NCBI GenBank assembly: GCA_946406275.1
Contig: CAMJJZ010000021.1
Span: forward strand, 1-16,643
Direction: 5' to 3'
Length of the DNA: 16,643 nt
DNA from: an uncultured Bacteroidales bacterium
GTDB lineage: Bacteria > Bacteroidota > Bacteroidia > Bacteroidales > UBA932
The notes under the pieces are model-generated. The model was not told the origin of the DNA and did no database searches. It worked only from the letters and a program-made list of their open reading frames with translations. Positions 1-8,900 of the stretch are shown here, piece after piece. Made by a program: the position numbers and the translations under genes. Position 1 is the stretch's first letter. Each line of letters starts with the position of its first letter.

Positions 1-1337
1 CTATCCCCTCATACACCGTAAGCCTCACCGATTTCAATGCGGTAGGGGACGGCGTCACGGACAACACGGAAGCTTTCCGCAAGGCTTTCGAGGCCCTGGA
101 GAAAAGGGGCGGCGGAAAGCTCGTGGTCCCGGACGGCATCTGGCTCACCGGTCCCATCGGCCTTAAAAGCCATACGGAACTGCACCTTGCGGACAATGCC
201 GTAATAGTGTTTTCCACCAACCAGGACCTGTATCCCATAATCGACACCAACTTCGAAGGCCTGGACGTAAGGCGCTGCCTCTCACCCCTTTATGCCGATG
301 GTGAAACCGACATTGCCGTCACCGGAAAGGGCATCATCGACGGAAACGGCGCCGCATGGCGTGAACTCAAGCGTCGCAAGGTGGGGGACGATACCTGGAA
401 GGCCATGACCAAAGGCCACGGAGTACTGTCGGAGGACGGAAGCGTATGGTACCCGGACGAAGGTTACCGCCGCGCCCGCCTCACCGCCGGAAGCCTCAAC
501 TACCAGGACCAGTCCCTCCCGGAGGACGAGATCAAGACCTTCCTCCGCCCGGTGATGGTGTCCCTCAAGAATTGCGAGAGGGTGCTTCTGCAGGAAGCCA
601 CCTTCCAGAATTCCGCCTGCTGGAACATTCATCCACTTTGGTGCAAGGACGTGACCATCAAGAGTATTACGGTCCGTAACCCCCACTACTCCACCAACGG
701 CGACGGCATAGACATCGAGGCCTGCGAGAACGTAATTCTCACCGGATCGTCCTTCGACGTAGGGGACGATGCCATCTGCATCAAGTCCGGCAAGGACGCC
801 GACGGCCGCCGTCACGCACGCAAATGCCGAAACCTGGTAATCACGGACTGCACCGTGTACCATGGCCACGGCGGCTTTGTGGTGGGTTCCGAGATGTCCG
901 GAGGTGTGGAGAACATCCTTGTGAAGGGCTGCCGATTCATGGGAACTGACGTGGGACTCCGCTTCAAGAGCACCCGCGGCCGCGGCGGTCTGGTGAAGGA
1001 CATCTGGTGCCAGGACATCTACATGAAGGATATCGTCACCTACGGCGTAATCTTCAACCTCTATTATGCAGGAGTAGCGGCTACGGAGCTCAAGGACGGA
1101 GAAACCTCCGACATCCAGCCCGTGGACGAAACCACGCCCGAGTTCCGCGACTGCCACTTCAGCGGCATCGTCTGTGCCGGTGCAAAACAGGCCATATACA
1201 TCAACGGCCTGCCGGAACTCCCTGTGAGCGGCCTGGACTTCACGGACTGCACCTTCACCGCCAAGAAGGGCGTTGAAATGCATTTCCAGAAGGATATCAC
1301 GTTCAACAACGTCACCGTAAACGGAAAAGAAATATGA
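1..1337 (+). CDS. GH28 polygalacturonase (pectin glycosidase), 5'-truncated by the window edge
   Basis: The frame is open from base 3, and its first residues already match the GH28 N-terminus (DFNAVGDGVTDNTEAF, then GGGKLVVPDG), so the start and signal peptide lie left of the window; the GTG at 123 is internal. GH28 enzymes hydrolyse alpha-1,4 galacturonic acid linkages on a right-handed beta-helix. The catalytic signatures are present in order: NGDGID (696-713, a variant of the usual NTD), VGDDAICIK (759-785), GHGG with GSEMSGG following (864-905), and RFKS (960-971). The G-rich GSEMSGG segment after the histidine is typical of bacterial exo-acting or oligogalacturonide-active members. An insertion between about 360 and 540, rich in W, K and Y, is also seen in Bacteroidetes GH28 proteins. 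The stop overlaps the next start as ATGA. Family assignment is secure; exo versus endo action is inferred. Confidence 0.95.
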   Translation, partial: IPSYTVSLTDFNAVGDGVTDNTEAFRKAFEALEKRGGGKLVVPDGIWLTGPIGLKSHTELHLADNAVIVFSTNQDLYPIIDTNFEGLDVRRCLSPLYADGETDIAVTGKGIIDGNGAAWRELKRRKVGDDTWKAMTKGHGVLSEDGSVWYPDEGYRRARLTAGSLNYQDQSLPEDEIKTFLRPVMVSLKNCERVLLQEATFQNSACWNIHPLWCKDVTIKSITVRNPHYSTNGDGIDIEACENVILTGSSFDVGDDAICIKSGKDADGRRHARKCRNLVITDCTVYHGHGGFVVGSEMSGGVENILVKGCRFMGTDVGLRFKSTRGRGGLVKDIWCQDIYMKDIVTYGVIFNLYYAGVAATELKDGETSDIQPVDETTPEFRDCHFSGIVCAGAKQAIYINGLPELPVSGLDFTDCTFTAKKGVEMHFQKDITFNNVTVNGKEI

Positions 1338-2953
1338 TTCTGACTCTAATAGCAACCGCCATGTTCACCATCCACCTGATGGGGGACAGCACCATGGCGG
1401 AGAAAGACCTCCCAAAGGCCGGCGAGGAGCGTGGCTGGGGCATGATGTTCCAGAATTTCCTTGACGATGAGGTCAAGGTTGTGAACTACGCCCAGAACGG
1501 CCGCAGCACCAAGAGCTTCATTGACCTTGGCCTTTGGGACAAGGTCTACAATGCCGTAAAACCCGGGGACTATGTCTTCATCGAGTTTGGTCACAATGAC
1601 GCCAAGGCCGATGATCCAGCCCGATATGCACCCGCTTATGGCGCCTACCAGGACAACCTGCGCATGTTCGTAGACAAGGTCCGTGAGAAAGGCGGCACGC
1701 CCGTCCTCCTCACCCCCGTTGCAAGGCGCTGGTTCAAGGCCGATGGTCTGGACCGCAACTGCCACACGGACTATCCCGCTGCAATGAAGGCAGTGGCGGC
1801 GGAGAAGAACGTCACCCTCCTGGACGTCACCACCAAGACCCTTGACTGGTTGGACGCCATAGGTGACGATGCCTCCAAGCCGTATTTCATGATATCCACC
1901 GGCAAGGACGACAACACCCATACAACTCCCGCCGGTGCCCGCAAGGTAACGGAGATTGTGTGCGGCCTCATCCAGGAGCAGATTCCGGAAATCGCGGAGC
2001 ACCTTCAGTACTACCACATAGTGGTCTCCGCCGACGGCCACGGTGATTACAAGACCGTCCAGGAAGCCATCGACGCATGCCCGGACTACTCTCATAAGGA
2101 GATTACCCGCATCCTTATCCGCAAGGGTACGTACAAGGAGATGGTGAGCATCCCTCACACCAAGTTCCGCCTTTATATTAAAGGTGACGATGCCCGCAGC
2201 ACCGTCATTACCTATGACAAATACGCCAAGGCCCTCTGGCCCGGCCGTGACATAGCGGTTGGTACCAGCGGCAGCGCATCGGTCTACATCCACTCCAGTT
2301 ATGTAACCTTCGAGGATATCACTTTTGAAAACAGTTCAGGCGAAGGCAAGGAGATTGGCCAGGCCGTTGCCGTGTTTACGGACGGTGACTTCCTGTTCTT
2401 CAACCGCTGCCGCTTTATAGGAAACCAGGACACCCTGTACACATACGGCCGCTTTGGAAAGTTTGGCGGAATCAAGCGCAACTACTTCAAGGACTGCTAT
2501 ATAGAAGGTACCACGGACTTCATCTTCGGGACCAGCATAGCATACTTCGAAGGCTGCCATATCCATTCCAAGAAGAATTCCTACGTAACCGCAGCCTCCA
2601 CCCTCCAGGGTCAGAAATACGGATACGTATTCCACAATTGTAAGCTCACCGCCGATCCCGGCATAGACAAATGCTACCTGGGACGTCCCTGGGGGGCATA
2701 CGCCAAGACCGTATTCATCGACTGCTTCCTTGACGGCCACATCCTTCCGGAAGGCTGGCACGACTGGGAGAAGGAAGGAAAGCCGGACACCAAGAAGAAC
2801 TCCTTCTACGGAGAATACGGGAGCTACGGCCCCGGCGCCCGCGGACCCCGCGTGAAATGGGCGCACAAGATCAAGCCCAAGAACTACACCTTTGAAAAAG
2901 TAATGTACCAGAAAGAAGACGGAATCGTCTGGGATCCATACAATAACAAATGA
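1334..2953 (+). CDS. Bifunctional pectin esterase: CE12-like SGNH acetylesterase fused to CE8 pectin methylesterase
   Basis: This 539-residue protein has two hydrolase domains. Residues about 11-222 are a GDSL/SGNH esterase of the rhamnogalacturonan acetylesterase (CE12) type: GDST at 17-20 (nucleophile Ser19), NGRS at 55-58, GHND at 86-89, and DNTH at 193-196 supplying the catalytic Asp and His. Residues about 226-535 are a pectin methylesterase beta-helix: GQAVAV at 342-347, NQDTLY at 364-369, TTDFIFG at 393-399 and YLGRPW at 448-453, so Gln343, Gln365, Asp366, Asp395 and Arg451 of the CE8 site are all kept. Together they would remove acetyl and methyl esters from pectin, exposing it to the neighbouring lyase and polygalacturonase. 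The hydrophobic leader before GDST is only about 10 residues, too short for an ordinary signal peptide, and no earlier ATG exists after the in-frame stop at 1274. Both junctions are ATGA overlaps. Confidence 0.95.
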   Translation: MILTLIATAMFTIHLMGDSTMAEKDLPKAGEERGWGMMFQNFLDDEVKVVNYAQNGRSTKSFIDLGLWDKVYNAVKPGDYVFIEFGHNDAKADDPARYAPAYGAYQDNLRMFVDKVREKGGTPVLLTPVARRWFKADGLDRNCHTDYPAAMKAVAAEKNVTLLDVTTKTLDWLDAIGDDASKPYFMISTGKDDNTHTTPAGARKVTEIVCGLIQEQIPEIAEHLQYYHIVVSADGHGDYKTVQEAIDACPDYSHKEITRILIRKGTYKEMVSIPHTKFRLYIKGDDARSTVITYDKYAKALWPGRDIAVGTSGSASVYIHSSYVTFEDITFENSSGEGKEIGQAVAVFTDGDFLFFNRCRFIGNQDTLYTYGRFGKFGGIKRNYFKDCYIEGTTDFIFGTSIAYFEGCHIHSKKNSYVTAASTLQGQKYGYVFHNCKLTADPGIDKCYLGRPWGAYAKTVFIDCFLDGHILPEGWHDWEKEGKPDTKKNSFYGEYGSYGPGARGPRVKWAHKIKPKNYTFEKVMYQKEDGIVWDPYNNK

Positions 2954-4122
2954 GAAAGAGCGCACTTATCATCATGGTTGCCTTGACCGCATGCACGGCC
3001 AAGGCCCCGTTGTCTCTGGAAATTGTCAGGAGCGAAATGTCCAGGAACCCTGAAGCCAGCTATATTGACGGCCAGGAAGGAAACCTCAAGTGGAACTACA
3101 CCACGGGTCTTGAACTCAAGGCTATGCTTGACGTGTACCAGGAAACCGAAAACAGTGAAATCCTGAACTATGTGGACGCATGGTACGATGCCATCATAGA
3201 CAGTACCGGAAGGATCTACAAGTACAAGAAGGATAACTTCACCCTGGACCACATATGTCCCGGCCGCACGCTTTTTCAGCTTTACGACATTACCGGAAAG
3301 GAAAAGTATCGTGCCGCAATGGATAGCCTGTACGCCCAGCTCTGGGAACAGCCCCGCACCCCGGAAGGCGGTTTCTGGCACAAGAGGGTGTATCCGGACC
3401 AGATGTGGCTTGACGGCCTTTACATGGCGGAACCCTTCTATGCGGAATACACCGTCCGCTTTGTGACGGATTCCCTGGAAAGGGCGGAAAACTTCCAGGA
3501 CATCGCCTACCAGTTCGGCCTCATCTTCGACGCTACGTTCGACCCCGAGACAGGGCTTCTCCGCCACGCATGGGATTCCTCCCGTGAGATGTTCTGGTCC
3601 GATGAGGTCACCGGCCAGAGCGCCCACGCCTGGGGCCGCGCCATGGGCTGGTACGCCATGGCTCTTGTGGACGTAATCGAGATCATGCCCTCCGGAGAGG
3701 AGCACGACGAACTGGTCCGCCTACTGAACCGCGTGTTCGACCCGCTTCCGCTTTATGCGGATGCCCAGACAGGCATGTGGTACCAGGTGCTTGACCGCCC
3801 GTACGAGGAAGGAAACTACCTGGAAGCCACCTGCAGCGCCATGTTCACCTACGCCCTCCTCAAAGGCACCCGCCTGGGTGTCCTGGAAGGCTTCACCACG
3901 GACGATGCGGTTACCCGCTACGACGAGCTTCTGGACACCTTCGTACGCCGCAACCAGGACGGTCTCATAGACCTTGAATCCTGCTGCGAGGTGGCCGGCC
4001 TTGGCGGCAAGCAGAACAGGGCGGGGGACTACGAGTACTATATAAATGAACCCGTTCGCGCGAACGATCCCAAGGGAATCGGTCCGCTCATCTGGGCTGC
4101 GCTGGAATTCGAGAAGATATGA
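2950..4122 (+). CDS. GH105 unsaturated galacturonyl/rhamnogalacturonyl hydrolase, lipoprotein
   Basis: GH105 enzymes hydrate the double bond of the 4,5-unsaturated galacturonyl residue left by pectate lyases, releasing it from the oligosaccharide as a keto sugar. The 390-residue length and (alpha/alpha)6-barrel motifs fit: KWNYTTGLELKAM near 47-59, FTLDH at 97-101, QMWLDGLYMAEP at 151-162 and SAHAWGRAMGW at 224-234, with EATCSAMFTYAL at 292-303. Asp100 and Asp155 are the likely equivalents of the two essential aspartates described in YteR-type enzymes. The N-terminus is a lipoprotein signal with lipobox LTAC (Cys15). The residues after the cysteine (TAKA) lack the acidic stretch linked to surface export in Bacteroidetes, suggesting a periplasm-facing enzyme; that is inference. 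It sits between the esterase and the lyase with ATGA overlaps on both sides. HG versus RG-I oligosaccharide preference cannot be read from sequence. Confidence 0.93.
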   Translation: MRKSALIIMVALTACTAKAPLSLEIVRSEMSRNPEASYIDGQEGNLKWNYTTGLELKAMLDVYQETENSEILNYVDAWYDAIIDSTGRIYKYKKDNFTLDHICPGRTLFQLYDITGKEKYRAAMDSLYAQLWEQPRTPEGGFWHKRVYPDQMWLDGLYMAEPFYAEYTVRFVTDSLERAENFQDIAYQFGLIFDATFDPETGLLRHAWDSSREMFWSDEVTGQSAHAWGRAMGWYAMALVDVIEIMPSGEEHDELVRLLNRVFDPLPLYADAQTGMWYQVLDRPYEEGNYLEATCSAMFTYALLKGTRLGVLEGFTTDDAVTRYDELLDTFVRRNQDGLIDLESCCEVAGLGGKQNRAGDYEYYINEPVRANDPKGIGPLIWAALEFEKI

Positions 4123-5969
4123 GAATGATACCGTATTATATAATAATAGCCATAGCACTGGTCGCTTCGTGCGGAGACAAGCCCGGGAACAATACCCCAG
4201 AGGTTACCAACCCTTCCGCCCCCACCGGCCTCATACTCCATTCCTCTTCCGAGAGCAGCCTCACTTTCCAGTGGGACAATATGACAGCGGCAACTCAGTA
4301 TGAATGGGCTCTTACTTGTGAGTCAAGCACCGTGGACAGCGGCAATACAAAGGGCCGCAACGTTACTGTGGACAATCTTGAAAAGGCCACCGAGTACGTT
4401 TTCACTGTCCTTAGCGTGGGCTCCGACGGATACAAGTCCCAGCCTTCATCCATTACTGCCAAAACTGAAGGTGACACCACAACTCCCGTGGATCCTCCTG
4501 TGAATCCGCCGGTGAGCAGCATCGCTTATGCGGATTATCTGATTCCTCAGGCTGAGGACCAGGACGGAAGCGCACTGGCTTTCCCGGGCGCCCAGGGCGG
4601 CGGCATGTTCACTACCGGCGGCCGCGGCGGCAAAGTATATCACGTGACCAACCTGAACGACAGCGGTGACGGCTCCCTGCGCTGGGCCATAGGTCAGAGC
4701 GGCGCCAGGACCATCGTCTTTGACGTTGCGGGCCTCATCGAGCTCCAGAGCACCCTGGTAATCAAGAACGGCGACGTAACTATTGCCGGCCAGACCGCTC
4801 CCGGCGACGGTATCTGCCTCAAGAACTACACCTTCCGCATCAACGCCTCCAACGTGATTGTCCGCTACATCCGCTGCCGCATGGGAGACGAGAAGAAGAC
4901 CGAGGACGATGCCATGCAGGTGATGGACCACGACGACGACAAGTTCAACAACATAATAATAGACCACTGTTCCGTGAGCTGGAGCACCGACGAGTGCGCA
5001 TCGTTCTACGGAATGAAGAATTTCACCTTCTCCTGGAACATAGTCTCTGAGAGTCTGCGCGTATCCGTCCACGGTAAGGGAAATCATGGTTACGGCGGTA
5101 TCTGGGGCGGTAACAACGCTACCTACCACCACAACCTCCTTGCCCATCACGACAGCCGTAACCCCCGCCTGGATCACGACTACGTGAGCACCCAGAAGGG
5201 CCCCGTGAGCATTATCAACAATGTAGTCTACAACTGGAGCGGAGACTCCTGCTACGGCGGAGAGAGCTCCAGCAAGAACGGCTCCGACTACCGCAAATAC
5301 AACTTCGTGGGCAACTACTACAGGCCCGGTCCGGCAACTCCTTCAAACCGTCACAGGCTCCTGAATCCCACCACATCATGCAGCAACTGCGGCGGCACCA
5401 TCATCCCCGGTCACTTCTATATGACGGGTAACGTACTGCATGGCAATAACGGCGTCACCGCCGACAACTGGACCGGGACCACCGCATCGGCGGAGGTGAT
5501 TGAGCAGATCAAGGCGAACGAGATGTTCCTCTATGCCGCAAATCCCACAAGGATTGCCATCCAGAGTGCCCAGGATGCATACAATTCCGTAATTGCATAC
5601 GCCGGAGCAGGCCTCGTGCGTGACCGCATAGACAAGAGAGTCACCAACGAAGCTGCCATCGGCTCCACCACGTACACCGGCAGCAAGGGCGGAACCAAGG
5701 GTCTCATCGACACCCAGACCGACGTTGGCGGCTGGCCCGAATACACCGCCACCGACGAGCAGAAAGCCTTGGTGACAGACAGTGACGGCGACGGCATGCC
5801 CGACTGGTTCGAAGATGCCGCAGGCCTGGACAAGGCCAAGGCGGCGGACGGAGCCCAGAAGACCATCGACACCAAGGGTCGCTACACCAACCTTGAAATG
5901 TACCTGCATTACCTGGTCCGCGAAATCACTGCGGCCCAGAACCAAAGCGGAACATATACTAAACTATAA
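4119..5969 (+). CDS. Pectate lyase (PL1-like) with N-terminal FN3 domain and C-terminal calcium-binding motif, lipoprotein
   Basis: This 616-residue lipoprotein (lipobox VASC, Cys18) should cleave polygalacturonate by beta-elimination, giving the unsaturated ends that the adjacent GH105 removes. Domains in order: an FN3 domain (about 32-117), a Thr/Pro linker (119-134), then a right-handed beta-helix lyase beginning with AFPGAQGGG (154-162) and TTGGRGGK (165-172). IDHCSVSWSTDE (281-292) carries likely calcium ligands, and HHDSRNPR (343-350) carries the arginines expected at the lyase active site. A CSNC pair lies at 421-424. Near the C-terminus, DSDGDGMPDWFE (554-565) is a calcium-binding loop of the EF-hand/thrombospondin-3 kind, common at the end of Bacteroidetes PL1 proteins. 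The start at 4119 forms an ATGA overlap with the GH105 stop; an in-frame ATG at 4125 would serve equally. The family could be a close beta-helix relative of PL1, but lyase function is well supported. Confidence 0.92.
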   Translation: MRMIPYYIIIAIALVASCGDKPGNNTPEVTNPSAPTGLILHSSSESSLTFQWDNMTAATQYEWALTCESSTVDSGNTKGRNVTVDNLEKATEYVFTVLSVGSDGYKSQPSSITAKTEGDTTTPVDPPVNPPVSSIAYADYLIPQAEDQDGSALAFPGAQGGGMFTTGGRGGKVYHVTNLNDSGDGSLRWAIGQSGARTIVFDVAGLIELQSTLVIKNGDVTIAGQTAPGDGICLKNYTFRINASNVIVRYIRCRMGDEKKTEDDAMQVMDHDDDKFNNIIIDHCSVSWSTDECASFYGMKNFTFSWNIVSESLRVSVHGKGNHGYGGIWGGNNATYHHNLLAHHDSRNPRLDHDYVSTQKGPVSIINNVVYNWSGDSCYGGESSSKNGSDYRKYNFVGNYYRPGPATPSNRHRLLNPTTSCSNCGGTIIPGHFYMTGNVLHGNNGVTADNWTGTTASAEVIEQIKANEMFLYAANPTRIAIQSAQDAYNSVIAYAGAGLVRDRIDKRVTNEAAIGSTTYTGSKGGTKGLIDTQTDVGGWPEYTATDEQKALVTDSDGDGMPDWFEDAAGLDKAKAADGAQKTIDTKGRYTNLEMYLHYLVREITAAQNQSGTYTKL

Positions 5970-5995
5970 TATTATTAACCAACAAACCAAATCCA
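5970..5995 (+). promoter_or_regulatory. AT-rich leader before the SusC-like gene
   Basis: This 26-base gap is the first true intergenic space in the cluster and is strongly A/T-rich, against GC-rich coding DNA on both sides. It has an A/C-rich run directly before the ATG (aaccaacaaaccaaatcca) and no Shine-Dalgarno core, which fits Bacteroidetes translation initiation through A-rich, unstructured leaders. I see no clear Bacteroidetes -33/-7 promoter (TTTG / TAnnTTTG), so it is read as a translation initiation region inside an operon. Confidence 0.4.
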
Positions 5996-8900
5996 ATGAA
6001 AGCACACAGACTAATTCTTGCGCTGCTGGGAATGGTAACGGCTGTTTCCCTGTCTGCACAGACCACCGTAAAGGGTATTGTGACGGACGAAACCGGCGAA
6101 CCGCTCATCGGAGCGGGCGTTGTGGTAGAAGGAACCACCACCGGTACCATAACCGGTATTGACGGTGACTACATCATCACCGTCCCCGCCTCCGCCAAGA
6201 ACCTGGTGTTCTCCTTCATCGGCCTTCAGGATCAGGTGGTCCCCATCGACGGGCGCACCGAAATCAATGTGGTCCTGGCCGCGGACAACACCTTCCTGGA
6301 CGAGGTAGTCGTGGTAGGTTACGCCACCGTAAAGCGTCGTGACCTCCTTGGCTCCGTATCGTCCGTGGGTTCAGACAAACTGGCGGAACAACCAGTCACC
6401 ACCGTGTCACAGGCCCTGTCCGGTAAGATGGCGGGCGTCTCTGTGGTCACCACGGAAGGCGACCCCGACGCCGACATCAAGATCCGCGTCCGCGGCGGCG
6501 GCTCCATCACCCAGGACAGCAGTCCTCTGTACATCGTGGACGGCTTCCCCGTGGAGTCCATCAACGACATCCCTTCGTCCGAGATCCAGTCCATCGACGT
6601 TCTCAAGGATGCCTTCTCCACCGCCATCTACGGTTCCCGTGGTGCAAACGGCGTAGTTATCGTTACCACCAAGAGCGCAGATAAGGGACAGAAGATCTCC
6701 GTCAAGTTCAATTCCTATTATGGCACCAAGAAGATGGCCAACGCAGACGCCATCGTGGCTATGGACCCGGAGAACTTCGTAAAGTTCCAGTACGAGCTTG
6801 GAGTGATCCGCGACAACCTCAATTCCTATTACAACCCTTACTTCGGTACGTTCCAGGATATAGACATGTACAGCGGCATGAAGGGCAACAACTGGATCAA
6901 GCAGGTGTTCGGACATACTGGCAGCACCCTTTCCACGGACTTCTCCGTGTCCGGTGCCGGCGACAAGGTGAACTGGACCCTGGGTTATGCCCACATGGGC
7001 GACCAGGCCATCATGTCCGGTTCTACCTATACCCGTGACAACCTCAACTTCAAGGCCAACTTCAAGACCTCGGAGAATACGTCCATCGACGCCAATGTCC
7101 GTTATTCCCGCGTGAACGTGCGCGGCGGCGGTGCCAACGGCATCAACGATACCGGTACCACTTCCGGTAACGGCCGTCTCAAGCACTCCGTGAGCTACAC
7201 TCCCATCCCCCTGCAGTCTACTATCCAGGGTGTGGATGAAGAACAGGACTACGGCGACAACGCTCCGCCGCTCCAGTCCGTGGCCGACAACGACTCCCGC
7301 AGAATCCGCACCACCTGGAACGCCAATGCGGCTTTCAACTGGAAGATTAAGGAAGGCCTCACCTTCAAAGTGGAAGGCGGCTTGGAGAAATACTCCCAGA
7401 CCGATGACCGTTTCTACGGCATGACCACTTACTATGTGGCCAACAACTCCACGGACAAGACGGGCGTCTCCAACCAGCACAAGGAAGCCTTCCGCACCAA
7501 ATACCGTAATACGAACACCCTCAATTACGATTTCGCGGAAGTCCTGAACAACGAGGACATGAGCCTGACTCTCCTCCTGGGTGAGGAAATGACCATCACC
7601 AAGAGCAACACTCTCACCAGCATGGTGGACGGTCTTAATCCTTCATACGATGCACTGATGGCCTGGAATTTCATGTCTTCCGGCACTCCCGCATCCGTGA
7701 ACAATTACTTCAACCCGGACGACAAGCTGCTCTCCTTCTTCGGCCGTGTGAATTACGACTACAAGCATAAGTATTCCGTGGGCGGAACGCTCCGTGCCGA
7801 CGGTAGCTCCAAGTTCTCACGAGGAAACCGCTGGGGTCTGTTCCCCTCCGCCGCTGTGTCCTGGACCATCTCCAACGAGGAATGGATGGAAGCCAGCTCC
7901 GAGTGGCTGGATCAGCTCAAGCTCCGCTACAGCTTCGGTACCGCCGGTAACAACAACATCCCTTCCGGACAGATCGTGAAGCAGTACGGCGCCACCACAA
8001 CCGCATGGCTGAGCCAGAGCTCCAACTACTGGATGGCCGGTAAGATCATGAACAACCCTGACCTTACCTGGGAGACCACCATCACCCACAACCTGGGTCT
8101 TGACTTCTCCTATTACAAGGGAAAACTCACCGGTAGCATCGAGGTTTACCAGAACGATACCAAGGACCTCCTCATCAACTTCCCCATCACGGGCTCCGGC
8201 TATGACAGCCAGTACCGCAACCTGGGCTCCACCCGCAACCGCGGTGCGGAACTCACGCTGAACGCCCCTCTGGTGCAGAAGAAGGACTTCTCCCTGCAGA
8301 TAGGCGGAAACATCGCCTATAACAAGAACGTGGTTACCAACCTGGGCGGCCTTGACAAGATCACCGCACAGTCATACTGGGCCTCCACTGAAATTGGTGA
8401 CGACTATGTGGTCCAGGTGGGTCAGCCTCTGGGCAACATGTACGGCTACATCAGTGACGGCATGTACACCACCGACGACTTCAACTGGGACGGTTCCAAG
8501 TGGGTCCTCAAGGACGGCGTGGTAGACTGCTCTTCCATCATTGGAGCCACCTACATGATGCCCGGCGCTCCCAAGTACAAGGACCTCACCGGCGGCAAGG
8601 ACGAGAACGGAAACCCCATTCCTGACGGAAAGGTGACCGTTGCGGACCGCACCGTCATAGGCAACGCCAGCCCGGACTTCACCGGCGGTTTCAACCTGTC
8701 CGGTTACTACAAGGGCATCGACTTCGGAGCCAACTTCAACTTCATGATCGGCAACCAGGTTTACAACGCCAACAAGATAGAGTTTACCAGCTCCCGCAAG
8801 TTCTCCAACCGCAACCTCCAGAACCTTATGGACGTGGACAAGCGCTGGACCAACATAGACTGGGAAACCGGCGAGCTCATCACCGATGCCGACAAACTCA

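Noticed and set aside
1990..2040. A frameshift or two separate genes at the esterase domain junction.
   Set aside because: The reading frame runs unbroken from the SGNH domain through YYHIVVSADGHGDYKTVQEA into the CE8 domain, and no start codon with a separate signal peptide appears there.
5940..5995. A possible promoter in the AT-rich stretch before the SusC-like gene (tataat-like string near 5965-5970).
   Set aside because: Bacteroidetes promoters use TTTG at -33 and TAnnTTTG at -7, and neither is present with proper spacing. Chance A/T-rich strings around a stop codon explain the resemblance.
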